Assembly (NCBI GenBank): GCA_028284675.1
Contig: JANQRI010000012.1
Span: forward strand, 1 to 27,442
Direction of reading: 5' to 3'
Length of the DNA: 27,442 nucleotides
From: Gammaproteobacteria bacterium
Lineage (GTDB): Bacteria; Pseudomonadota; Gammaproteobacteria; HTCC5015
The position numbers and the translations under genes were made by a program. The notes below the pieces were generated by a model that made no database searches, was not told the DNA's origin, and worked only from the letters and a program-made list of their open reading frames with translations. Shown piece after piece: positions 16,261 through 23,929 of the stretch (position 1 is the first letter of the stretch; each line of letters opens with the position of its first letter).

Positions 16261-19200
16261 AACGCACTGACCTCAATATGTAAGTCCTGCAGTTTATTTA
16301 CAGCATTATTTTCCAGATAATCCAACGCCATGCAAGTTGCCCTGGCCCCGGACATCGTGGTTGTCAAGGTAACCTTATGGTTCATCGCCTCTCTGCGGAT
16401 CGTAAATGAATCACGAATCGCCTGCTTGCCTTCAGTGGTATTAATTATAAGGTCAACCTGATCATTTTTGATCATATCCACGATATGGGGACGCCCCTGT
16501 AAAACTTTATTCACCCGTTCACAGTTTACACCTGCCTCGTCCAGCACTCTGGCTGTGCCGTCGGTTGCGAGTATTTTAAATCCCTTTTGCTGCAAATCTT
16601 TTGCGACCTCAATACAGGATGCTTTATCAGAATCACGAACACTGATAAAAGCCACACCTGTACCCGGTAAATCCACACCTGCACCGAGAATACTTTTATA
16701 AAATGCCTCACCGAAGCTGCGACCGACTCCCATGACTTCACCGGTTGATTTCATCTCAGGACCTAAAATTGCATCGACACCCGGAAACCGGGTAAATGGA
16801 AACACCGATTCTTTAACAGCATAATATTGCGGCGTAACCTCTTTCACCCCTTTTTGCTTCGCCAGTGAAACACCCGCCATGCAACGCGCGGCTATTTTAG
16901 CCAGCGGCATGCCGATTGCTTTGGACACAAAAGGAACGGTACGGGACGCGCGGGGGTTAACCTCCAACACATAAATCTCTTCACCCTTGATCGCAAACTG
17001 AGTGTTCATCAACCCGACAACATTCAGTTCCAGCGCCATACGACGCACCTGTTCACGCAGGCGTGTCTGAATTGCCGCATCCAGCGTGTGAGGTGGAATT
17101 GAGCATGCAGAGTCCCCCGAGTGAATCCCCGCTTCCTCAATATGCTCCATAATACCGCCGATCAACACCTGCTCTCCATCACATACCGCATCCACATCCA
17201 CCTCTGTGGCATCATTTAGATAACGGTCCAGCAATACCGGGGCATCATTGGAAACACTCACTGCCTCGTTCATATATTTCTTTAAATCGGCACTGTCAGA
17301 TACGATCTCCATCGCTCTGCCACCCAACACATAAGAAGGCCGCACAACCAGTGGATAACCAATTTCCTCCGCCTGCTCCAGCGCCTGCTCGGTGCTGCGC
17401 GCGGTACGATTTGCCGGCTGCTTCAAACCCAGGCCATGAATCAGCTGCTGGAAGCGCTCACGATCCTCGGCCAAATCTATGGAATCCGGGGATGTGCCGA
17501 TAATAGGAACACCGGCAGCTTCCAGATCACGCGCAAGCTTCAACGGTGTTTGACCGCCATACTGAACAATCACACCGCTTGGTTTTTCAAGCGTTAAAAC
17601 TTCCAGTACATCTTCAAGTGTAAGCGGTTCAAAATACAAACGATCAGAAGTATCGTAATCGGTGGACACTGTTTCAGGATTGCAATTGATCATGACTGTC
17701 TCATAACCGTCTTCACGCATTGCAAGCGCTGCGTGTACACAGCAATAATCAAACTCTATCCCCTGACCAATACGGTTCGGTCCGCCACCGAGCACCACTA
17801 TTTTTTGTTTGTCGGAAGGCTCAGCTTCGCATTCCTGTTCATAAGTGGAATACATATACGCGGTAAACGACGCGAATTCCGCTGCACAACTGTCAACCCG
17901 CTTATACACAGGGCGAACCCCATGCCGGTGCCGCAATTCACGTACCTGCTGCTCATCAACACCCAGCAGTTCGCCGATGGATACATCCGAAAACCCCTTG
18001 CGTTTAAGTTCCAGCAATTCCGCCGCGTCCAGGTCGGTTATCTTTTTGGCACGCACAGATGTCTCGATATCAATTAACTCTTTCAACTGAGCCAAGAACC
18101 ATATATCGATCCCGGTTAATTTTTTAACCTGCTCAATGCTATAACCGGCCCTGAATGCATCTGCCACATACCAAAGCCGTTCAGCACGCGCCTGACTGAG
18201 CTGCCTTTGCAAAATATCATCACTGTCTTCAGCGCTTAATTGTTTATCCAGTATCGGGTCCAGACCATTGACACCAATCTCCAGGCCCCGCAAAGCTTTT
18301 TGCAAAGATTCCTGAAAGGTTCTGCCAATCGCCATAACTTCACCGACCGACTTCATTTGTGTTGTCAAACGATCATCGGCAGCCGGAAATTTTTCAAATG
18401 CAAAACGTGGTACTTTGGTAACCACATAATCTATCGCCGGCTCAAAAGAAGCCGGGGTAACCCCGCCGGTAATCTCATTACGTAATTCATCCAGTGTGTA
18501 ACCCACTGCGAGCTTGGCGGCCACTTTGGCAATCGGAAAACCGGTGGCCTTTGAAGCCAGCGCCGAGGAACGTGATACCCTCGGGTTCATTTCAATCACG
18601 ACCATGTCACCGGTTTCCGGGTTAGTCGCGAACTGCACATTGGAGCCGCCGGTGTCCACACCGATCTTGCGCAACACCGCAAGCGATGCATCACGCATGA
18701 TTTGGTATTCTTTATCCGTTAATGTCTGCGCGGGCGCAACCGTTATTGAGTCACCGGTATGGATACCCATCGGATCAAGGTTTTCGATCGAACAGACAAT
18801 AATACAATTATCCCGGTGATCGCGAACCACCTCCATTTCGTATTCTTTCCAGCCCAGTACAGATTCCTCAATCAAAACCTCCGTTGTAGGAGACAGCTCA
18901 AGGCCACGGGCCACAATATCCTCAAACTCCTGGCGGTTATATGCGATGCCGCCACCGGTTCCACCCAGGGTAAACGAAGGCCGAATAATAATAGGAAACC
19001 CGATCTCCTTAATGGCCTGTGACGCGTCCTGCATATTGTGCGCAATAAACGCCCTGGGCGTGGCCAGGCCGATCTCAGCCATTGCTTTGCGAAACAGATC
19101 ACGGTCCTCGGCAGTATCGATTGCCTCACGGCTTGCACCGATCATTTCGACATTATATTCCGCCAAAACACCATGCCGGTTCAGATCCAGCGCACAATTT

Positions 19201-19487
19201 AACGCGGTCTGTCCACCCATTGTCGGCAATAATACATCCGGCCGTTCTTTTTTAATGACCTCAGCGATGTTTTGCCAACGAATAGGCTCGATATACACCG
19301 CATCCGCTGTGCCGGGATCGGTCATTATGGTGGCCGGATTGGAGTTTACCAGTACCACGCGATAGCCTTCTTCACGCAGCGCCTTGCAGGCCTGAGCACC
19401 GGAGTAATCAAACTCACAAGCCTGCCCTATCACAATAGGGCCTGCGCCAATTATCAAAACTGTATTGATATCCGAGCGTTTGGGCAT
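16257..19487 (-). CDS. carB: Carbamoyl phosphate synthase large subunit CarB
   Basis: A 1076-residue protein (E. coli CarB has 1073). It has the two homologous ATP-grasp halves: the N half begins TVLIIGAGPIVIGQACEFDYSG and includes PSFTLGGTGGGIAYN and EMNPRVSRSSALASKATG; the C half begins IVVLGGGPNRIGQGIEFDY and includes RPSYVLGGRAMEIV and EVNPRASRTVPFVSKAIG. The C-terminal allosteric domain (about residues 935-1076) includes GFKILATDGTARVLDEAGV and IINTTEGKQAIRDSFTIRREAM. With CarA it makes carbamoyl phosphate from bicarbonate, glutamine ammonia and two ATP for pyrimidine and arginine synthesis. It begins one base after carA and overlaps greA. Confidence 0.99.
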   Translation of the reverse strand: MPKRSDINTVLIIGAGPIVIGQACEFDYSGAQACKALREEGYRVVLVNSNPATIMTDPGTADAVYIEPIRWQNIAEVIKKERPDVLLPTMGGQTALNCALDLNRHGVLAEYNVEMIGASREAIDTAEDRDLFRKAMAEIGLATPRAFIAHNMQDASQAIKEIGFPIIIRPSFTLGGTGGGIAYNRQEFEDIVARGLELSPTTEVLIEESVLGWKEYEMEVVRDHRDNCIIVCSIENLDPMGIHTGDSITVAPAQTLTDKEYQIMRDASLAVLRKIGVDTGGSNVQFATNPETGDMVVIEMNPRVSRSSALASKATGFPIAKVAAKLAVGYTLDELRNEITGGVTPASFEPAIDYVVTKVPRFAFEKFPAADDRLTTQMKSVGEVMAIGRTFQESLQKALRGLEIGVNGLDPILDKQLSAEDSDDILQRQLSQARAERLWYVADAFRAGYSIEQVKKLTGIDIWFLAQLKELIDIETSVRAKKITDLDAAELLELKRKGFSDVSIGELLGVDEQQVRELRHRHGVRPVYKRVDSCAAEFASFTAYMYSTYEQECEAEPSDKQKIVVLGGGPNRIGQGIEFDYCCVHAALAMREDGYETVMINCNPETVSTDYDTSDRLYFEPLTLEDVLEVLTLEKPSGVIVQYGGQTPLKLARDLEAAGVPIIGTSPDSIDLAEDRERFQQLIHGLGLKQPANRTARSTEQALEQAEEIGYPLVVRPSYVLGGRAMEIVSDSADLKKYMNEAVSVSNDAPVLLDRYLNDATEVDVDAVCDGEQVLIGGIMEHIEEAGIHSGDSACSIPPHTLDAAIQTRLREQVRRMALELNVVGLMNTQFAIKGEEIYVLEVNPRASRTVPFVSKAIGMPLAKIAARCMAGVSLAKQKGVKEVTPQYYAVKESVFPFTRFPGVDAILGPEMKSTGEVMGVGRSFGEAFYKSILGAGVDLPGTGVAFISVRDSDKASCIEVAKDLQQKGFKILATDGTARVLDEAGVNCERVNKVLQGRPHIVDMIKNDQVDLIINTTEGKQAIRDSFTIRREAMNHKVTLTTTMSGARATCMALDYLENNAVNKLQDLHIEVSAL

Positions 19488-19488
19488 T

Positions 19489-20616
19489 CTATTTATCTTC
19501 CATCAACGCAATAAAGCGATCAAACAACGGTGCTATATCATGCGGGCCCGGGCTGGCCTCTGGGTGACCCTGAAAACCGAAAGCCGGCTTGTCCGTAAAT
19601 CGCACGCCCTGAAGCGAACCGTCAAATAAGGAGTAATGGGTAGCCTGCAGATTAGGCGGCAATGATTGCTCGTCGACCGCAAAACCATGGTTCTGACTGG
19701 TAATCATAACCTGCTTGGTGGCCAGATCCTGTACCGGATGATTCGCACCGTGATGCCCAAACTTCATTTTGATAGTGTTTGCGCCAGCCGCCAATGACAG
19801 CAACTGATGCCCCAAACAGATGCCAAACACAGGAAGATCCGCCTTTAATATCTGACGGATTGCAGTAATCGCATACTCACAGGGCTCCGGATCACCCGGG
19901 CCATTCGATAAAAAAACCCCATCGGGCTGCATGCCCAGCACTTCTTCCGCAGGCGTGGCAGCCGGTACCACAGTGATTCGGCAGCCGCGTTGCGCAAGCA
20001 TCCGTAGAATATTGCGCTTTACACCAAAATCATAGGCAACCACATGGAACCGGCTGTCAGACTCGCAATCTGTATGGCCTTTACCCAGTTGCCACACCCC
20101 TTCGGTCCAGACATAAGCCTTATCAGTGGTGACTTCCTTTGCCAAATCCATACCCAGCAACCCGGGAAAACCACGTGCTGATGCAAGCGCCTTATCCTGA
20201 TCAATTCCGTCACCGGCGATGATGCAGCCATTTTGGGCACCCTTTTCCCGAAGTATTCGTGTCAGCCGACGGGTATCCAAATCGGCAATCGCAACAATTC
20301 GCTTGCGGGAAAGATAGTCCGGCAAACTTTCCTGGCTACGCCAGTTACTGAGCTGAACCGGCAAATCACGGATGACCAAACCGGCAGCAAACACCTGCCC
20401 GGCCTCTTCATCCTCAGGGTTCATCCCAACATTGCCAATATGTGAACAGGTTAAAGTGATGATCTGACAGGCATACGAAGGGTCGGTAAGAATTTCCTGA
20501 TAGCCGGTCATCGCGGTATTAAAAACCACTTCGCCGGTGGTCTCACCGTCCGCACCGATTGACTTGCCCGGGAAGACGCTGCCATCCTCCAACACGAGAA
20601 CAGCTGGTTTTCGCAA
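19489..20616 (-). CDS. carA: Carbamoyl phosphate synthase small subunit CarA
   Basis: A 375-residue glutaminase subunit when started at TTG 20616. That start is preceded by a near-consensus Shine-Dalgarno sequence (AGGAGG, 5 nt spacing), and homology to CarA begins right there (KPAVLVLEDGSVFPG), so I prefer it to in-frame upstream starts at GTG 20757 or ATG 20697. The N-terminal domain includes TGEVVFNTAMTGYQEILTDPSY. The class I glutamine amidotransferase domain has the nucleophile Cys267 in VFGICLGHQLL and the His351/Glu353 pair in FGFQGHPEASPGP. It supplies ammonia to CarB. A promoter and a likely transcription attenuator lie directly upstream. Confidence 0.97.
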   Translation of the reverse strand: MRKPAVLVLEDGSVFPGKSIGADGETTGEVVFNTAMTGYQEILTDPSYACQIITLTCSHIGNVGMNPEDEEAGQVFAAGLVIRDLPVQLSNWRSQESLPDYLSRKRIVAIADLDTRRLTRILREKGAQNGCIIAGDGIDQDKALASARGFPGLLGMDLAKEVTTDKAYVWTEGVWQLGKGHTDCESDSRFHVVAYDFGVKRNILRMLAQRGCRITVVPAATPAEEVLGMQPDGVFLSNGPGDPEPCEYAITAIRQILKADLPVFGICLGHQLLSLAAGANTIKMKFGHHGANHPVQDLATKQVMITSQNHGFAVDEQSLPPNLQATHYSLFDGSLQGVRFTDKPAFGFQGHPEASPGPHDIAPLFDRFIALMEDK

Positions 20617-20645
20617 GTTACCCTCCTGACAACGGTGATAGATGT

Positions 20646-20680
20646 GAAAAACGGGAAGAACCTTGCACTGGTCCATCCCG
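20646..20680 (-). terminator. Intrinsic terminator in the carA leader (attenuator)
   Basis: On the minus strand CGGGA-T-GGACC (20680-20670), loop AGTGCAA, then GGTTC-T-TCCCG (20662-20652) form a stem of 5 pairs, one T/T mismatch and 5 more pairs including one G-U, followed at once by TTTTT (20651-20647). This is a standard rho-independent terminator form, placed about 30 bp before the carA start codon and downstream of the carA promoter, so it can only act within the carA leader. Confidence 0.7.
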
Positions 20681-20738
20681 CTTGAAATCTGAATCATCCT
20701 GGGAGCCTTGAACTCGATCAGGCTTCCCGTGAATCGTG
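20652..20738 (-). promoter_or_regulatory. carAB leader with competing terminator and antiterminator pairings
   Basis: Four segments are visible in transcription order: 1, CGGGAAGCC (20729-20721); 2, GGCTCCC (20707-20701); 3, CGGGATGGACC (20680-20670); 4, GGTTCTTCCCG (20662-20652). Pairing 1:2 (7 bp with a 1-nt bulge) permits 3:4, the terminator. Alternatively CGGGAAG of segment 1 pairs perfectly over 7 bp with CTTCCCG of segment 4, which would destroy the terminator. This is the arrangement of an attenuator. The regulating signal is not visible; pyrimidine supply is the obvious candidate from the function of carAB. The reading frame of carA is open through the leader from ATG 20697, so translation could also influence folding. 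Confidence 0.55.
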
Positions 20739-20744
20739 ACGCGG

Positions 20745-20773
20745 ATTTTAACCGCACATGAGATGTCTAGCAA
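20745..20773 (-). promoter_or_regulatory. Sigma70-like promoter of carA
   Basis: On the minus strand a -35 box TTGCTA (20773-20768, 4 of 6 matches to TTGACA) is followed by a 17-nt spacer and a -10 box TAAAAT (20750-20745, 5 of 6 matches to TATAAT). Transcription would start near 20738, giving a leader of about 120 nt before the TTG start of carA. The placement just upstream of a terminator-antiterminator leader supports it. Confidence 0.6.
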
Positions 20774-20839
20774 CCGGCTTTGTAAATCCGGGGCATTTGC
20801 AGATAGGCCCAATCCCGCAAAAACCGGTCATATAAGGGC

Positions 20840-22078
20840 TCAAGGTTCAGCGCTAAGTATATCCATGTAACGATACTCAACAAACTCAACCAGGCGCCTG
20901 CTGGACTGAAAGCGATTGCGTGGATCCTTGGCGGTCATGATTTCAAATAACCCCTGTACGGCTTTATATTTTTCAGGCAAAACCGGATGGGGTGCTTTGG
21001 CGTGCTTCAGCACAACGTCGGCAGGGTCCTTGCCGGTATACGGTTTTTTCCCCATCAGCATCTCGTAAAACATAATCCCCAGGCTGTAAATATCACTGCG
21101 GGCATCAATTTTTTTACCTTGCCCGCACTCGGGGCTCATATAACCCACCGTACCCATCACAATATTTTCAATCGTAATATCATCAGCCATCGCCAACTCT
21201 TTGGAAATACCAAAATCGATAATCGCCAGACTCTCGTCGGCACGAAACATAATATTTGACGGTTTCAAATCACGATGCACGATCCCGCAGCTGTGAATAG
21301 AATTCAGGCCCGTGGCAATTTGCACCAAATAGCGTAATGCTTTGGGCAAAGACAAACCTTTACGACTGGCAATACGCCCGTGCAAATCCCCGGAAGGAAA
21401 ATATTCCATAATCATATACATAAAGCTTTCGGTATAACTCTGCTCATAGATTTTGACAATGTTCGGGTCATTCAAACGGGATATCAGCTCATACTCTTTC
21501 AAAAAGCGATCCACAAAACTCTCATCGTCAATTGATTCGGAGTAAAGCGTCTTGATAACCACCTGCTCTTTACTTTTGTCGCGCTTGGCCAGATAAATAC
21601 TTGACATCCCACCATCTGCCAGCTTATTCACAACAGTGTAACCCGGCACTTCAGGGCCGGTGGAATCACGCATTGTTTTTTCATGCTGCCTGCGCTTGCT
21701 TTCCGCCAGTTTAAGCGCAAATTGCACGGTCGAAACCAATAGTGAGCGGGTCAGATTGCGCTTGTTCACACATTCATCCGCACCCATCAGTTTTGCCTCT
21801 GCGGTTGCAGTGGGTTTTGAGCCGATCAACATTACAAGTGCCGGAAAATCCGGCTGCTCCTTAAGCTCCCGCAACCACCGCAAATTATGTTTTTTACTGA
21901 ACTTATAATCCAGGATCACGAGATCATAGGTGCGCCAGTTAAAATTACGCGTCGGCAGGCCATCCTGCTGGGGATCGTGCTCATACACTGCCAACTCCGG
22001 CAGTTCATTGCCTAAAATACGCTTCAAAGTACCGCGAAATTTATCGCTGTTTTCAATTAACAGTAAGCGACTGGGCAT
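20840..22078 (-). CDS. Receiver-like domain fused to Ser/Thr protein kinase (second of tandem pair)
   Basis: A 412-residue cytosolic protein started at ATG 22078; a TTG at 22126 would add 16 residues without homology to the paralogue. Residues 1-125 form a CheY-like receiver with the phosphoacceptor candidate Asp57 (LVILDYKF), but the acidic pair is reduced (LIENSD, Glu9), and the switch Thr/Ser is replaced around VMLIGS; a Lys is kept in CVNKRN. Residues about 145-405 form a Hanks-type kinase: variant glycine loop LADGGMSSIYLA, Lys176, HRDLKPSN with Asp270, DFG with Asp288, and SPE at 315-317. All catalytic residues are present, so kinase activity is expected. The substrate is unknown. The gene follows its paralogue by 258 bp and precedes the carA promoter; functional linkage to carAB is not implied. 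Confidence 0.9.
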   Translation of the reverse strand: MPSRLLLIENSDKFRGTLKRILGNELPELAVYEHDPQQDGLPTRNFNWRTYDLVILDYKFSKKHNLRWLRELKEQPDFPALVMLIGSKPTATAEAKLMGADECVNKRNLTRSLLVSTVQFALKLAESKRRQHEKTMRDSTGPEVPGYTVVNKLADGGMSSIYLAKRDKSKEQVVIKTLYSESIDDESFVDRFLKEYELISRLNDPNIVKIYEQSYTESFMYMIMEYFPSGDLHGRIASRKGLSLPKALRYLVQIATGLNSIHSCGIVHRDLKPSNIMFRADESLAIIDFGISKELAMADDITIENIVMGTVGYMSPECGQGKKIDARSDIYSLGIMFYEMLMGKKPYTGKDPADVVLKHAKAPHPVLPEKYKAVQGLFEIMTAKDPRNRFQSSRRLVEFVEYRYMDILSAEP

Positions 22079-22282
22079 ATACTTGATCCGAATCCGATAA
22101 GGTAGCGACTCCGCTACAGTGGGCAAAACACAGGTGGAAATCCACTGTCAGCATATTTTGCGGCAGGCAACAGCCTCCACTTGAAAACCCGGAGCCTGTT
22201 CAAACCGCTTACGCGGCAAAACAGCCCGAGTATATGAAAAAACATTATTCGATCTTGTTCGTGGCTTTTTTGGAATAACTGA

Positions 22283-22308
22283 ACCGCTCTCCCCGCACGC
22301 TGAGCGGT
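22283..22308 (-). repeat. Hairpin downstream of the first receiver-kinase gene
   Basis: Perfect 7-bp arms ACCGCTC (22283-22289 in plus orientation) and GAGCGGT (22302-22308) with a 12-nt loop lie about 30 bp after the stop of the first kinase gene. No T-tract follows on the minus strand, so termination is uncertain. The rest of the 258-bp gap between the two kinase genes shows no gene. Confidence 0.4.
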
Positions 22309-22336
22309 ATGTGCCGGCAGGTTTGTTACCAACAAT

Positions 22337-23668
22337 TTAGAAGGTGTGAACGGGCCCCAGTAACAAGTCCATGCGTAAATCGTTATCCAGAAACTGCAAT
22401 AAATCATATGCTGAATTAAAACGCTGCTGTGGAAATTTTGCCATCGTTTTATCGATAACCGCCTGCAATTCATAATACCGGTTTGGCAACTGGGGTACAG
22501 GGTCGTGTAAATGCTTATAGATGATAGCCGCACCGGTCGATGCTGCATAGGGTTTTTTTCCGGTCAACATCTCATACAACATCACACCCAGGCTATAAAG
22601 GTCGCTGCGCGCATCAGGCTTGCAAAGCCCTTTGCCCTGCTCGGGCGCCATGTAGTTTGGTGTTCCCATGACCTGATCAGGATTGGTTAAATCCAGGCTT
22701 GAATTAATATCTTTGGAGATTCCAAAGTCAATTATCGCGAGGCTCCCATCTTCACGAAACATAATATTGCCGGGTTTTAAATCGCGGTGAATTATTCCAC
22801 AACCGTGAATTGCATTTAAACCCTTTGCTATCTGGTACAGGCAACTCAGGGCTTTCCCCTGATCCACTCCCCCTTCGCGCAGACGCTGTTTTAAATCCCC
22901 TCCGGGGAAATACTCCATCACCGTATACATGACTTCACCCAACGTGCCATGTTCATACAGGCGAACAATATGCGGATTATCGATGCGGCTGATCAGTTTG
23001 AATTCCTGATTGGACCTGATCACACTTTTTTTATTGTCGACCAACGCTGCCGATAACATTTTTATCACAACTGTCCGGTTGTCAGTGCCTCTCTCAGCCA
23101 AATATACCGTCGACATTCCACCGCGGCCGATTTGCTTGATCATCTTGTAACCTTCAATCGACGGCCAGCGCCCGACAACACTTTTTTTCGCCGGGAGACG
23201 AATCACCCTGGAGCCGGATTGAGGTTTTTGGGGTTTTTCTTTGGGTTTAGTCGCCGGCTCATTGGCCGCAGACGGGACATCGCGCGACTCCAGCTCAGGT
23301 AAAATCTCAGTGATCATTGCCCGCAGTTTTTCAGCATTCATGCTGTTACATGCGAGATAATTCTCCGCACCGGCTTTAATGGCTTTCACCGCAATCTCAG
23401 GGTCAGCCTGCCCGGAAAAAATAACCGCTGCGGGAAAGCCCTGACGGGCTCTGAGCACCTTAAACCAATCCATGCCGCTGTCGCCCTCAATACCATAGTC
23501 TAAAAACACAAGATTATGGCAACGCCAATCGACATCCTCTCCGAGCCAACCTTCCTTGACCGGGTCATGCTCATTGACCTCAGCATCGGTAAATGTCATG
23601 CGTAACAACTCGCGCAGCCTGGTGCGCAATGCTGCATTATCGCTGATCAACAAAAATGTGGCTTTCAT
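22337..23668 (-). CDS. Receiver-like domain fused to Ser/Thr protein kinase (first of tandem pair)
   Basis: A 443-residue cytosolic protein. Residues 1-125 are a CheY-like receiver: Asp10 (LLISDN) keeps one acid of the usual pair, Asp57 (LVFLDYG) is the phosphoacceptor candidate, Ser85 (VIFSG) sits at the switch Thr/Ser position, but the conserved Lys is replaced (NYLACNS). A Lys/Pro-rich linker spans about 130-168. The kinase domain (about 173-430) has glycine loop IGRGGMSTVYLA, Lys203, Glu222 candidate in helix C, HRDLKPGN with Asp296, DFG with Asp314, APE at 341-343. All catalytic residues are intact. There is no membrane segment and no PASTA repeat. TAA lies directly before the ATG in frame, which fixes the start. 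Both paralogues share an EHDP-x3-G motif and a following W-R-x3-LV-x-LDY block. Substrate and input signal are unknown. Confidence 0.92.
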   Translation of the reverse strand: MKATFLLISDNAALRTRLRELLRMTFTDAEVNEHDPVKEGWLGEDVDWRCHNLVFLDYGIEGDSGMDWFKVLRARQGFPAAVIFSGQADPEIAVKAIKAGAENYLACNSMNAEKLRAMITEILPELESRDVPSAANEPATKPKEKPQKPQSGSRVIRLPAKKSVVGRWPSIEGYKMIKQIGRGGMSTVYLAERGTDNRTVVIKMLSAALVDNKKSVIRSNQEFKLISRIDNPHIVRLYEHGTLGEVMYTVMEYFPGGDLKQRLREGGVDQGKALSCLYQIAKGLNAIHGCGIIHRDLKPGNIMFREDGSLAIIDFGISKDINSSLDLTNPDQVMGTPNYMAPEQGKGLCKPDARSDLYSLGVMLYEMLTGKKPYAASTGAAIIYKHLHDPVPQLPNRYYELQAVIDKTMAKFPQQRFNSAYDLLQFLDNDLRMDLLLGPVHTF

Positions 23669-23863
23669 TTAGTTAACACTTCTGCATGAGTAGAACCTAT
23701 CTCATGTCGCGTTATTATGAGAACGGATTCCAAGGGTCCAGCCTACCGGTATACACCCAACCGGAGCGCAATCATAGCAGCTGGTCGGCATATTTCACAA
23801 AAGCATTAGTCGGATCGGACGTCGAAGCAAAGCGCCGCTTGTCAGAAAACCAGATAAAATCAA
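23669..23863. other. Gap between fadE terminator and the kinase genes
   Basis: About 195 bp without a gene. It should contain the promoter of the first kinase gene, because a strong terminator lies upstream, but I could not pick out a convincing -35/-10 pair. Confidence 0.5.
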
Positions 23864-23893
23864 AGCGAGCCGGCAAATGCTATCCGGCTCGCT
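23864..23893 (-). terminator. Intrinsic terminator of fadE
   Basis: Perfect 10-bp arms AGCGAGCCGG (23864-23873, plus orientation) and CCGGCTCGCT (23884-23893) flank a 10-nt loop, 37 bp after the fadE stop. On the minus strand the stem is followed by TTTGATTTTATC. It separates the fatty-acid module from the kinase genes. Confidence 0.8.
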
Positions 23894-23929
23894 GAAATTT
23901 CAACACTGAGGAGTGAGTTAAACAGCCTG

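Noticed and set aside
20617..20757. Extension of CarA to GTG 20757
   Set aside because: The codon lies upstream of the predicted transcription start, the extra residues have no CarA homology, and a strong Shine-Dalgarno sequence supports TTG 20616.
22114..22548. A 144-codon minus-strand frame overlapping the end of the first kinase gene
   Set aside because: It overlaps the conserved kinase C-terminal region in another frame and its product shows no domain.
23686..23895. A 69-codon plus-strand frame in the fadE-kinase gap
   Set aside because: It runs through the fadE terminator hairpin, lacks a ribosome binding site and has no recognisable composition or domain.
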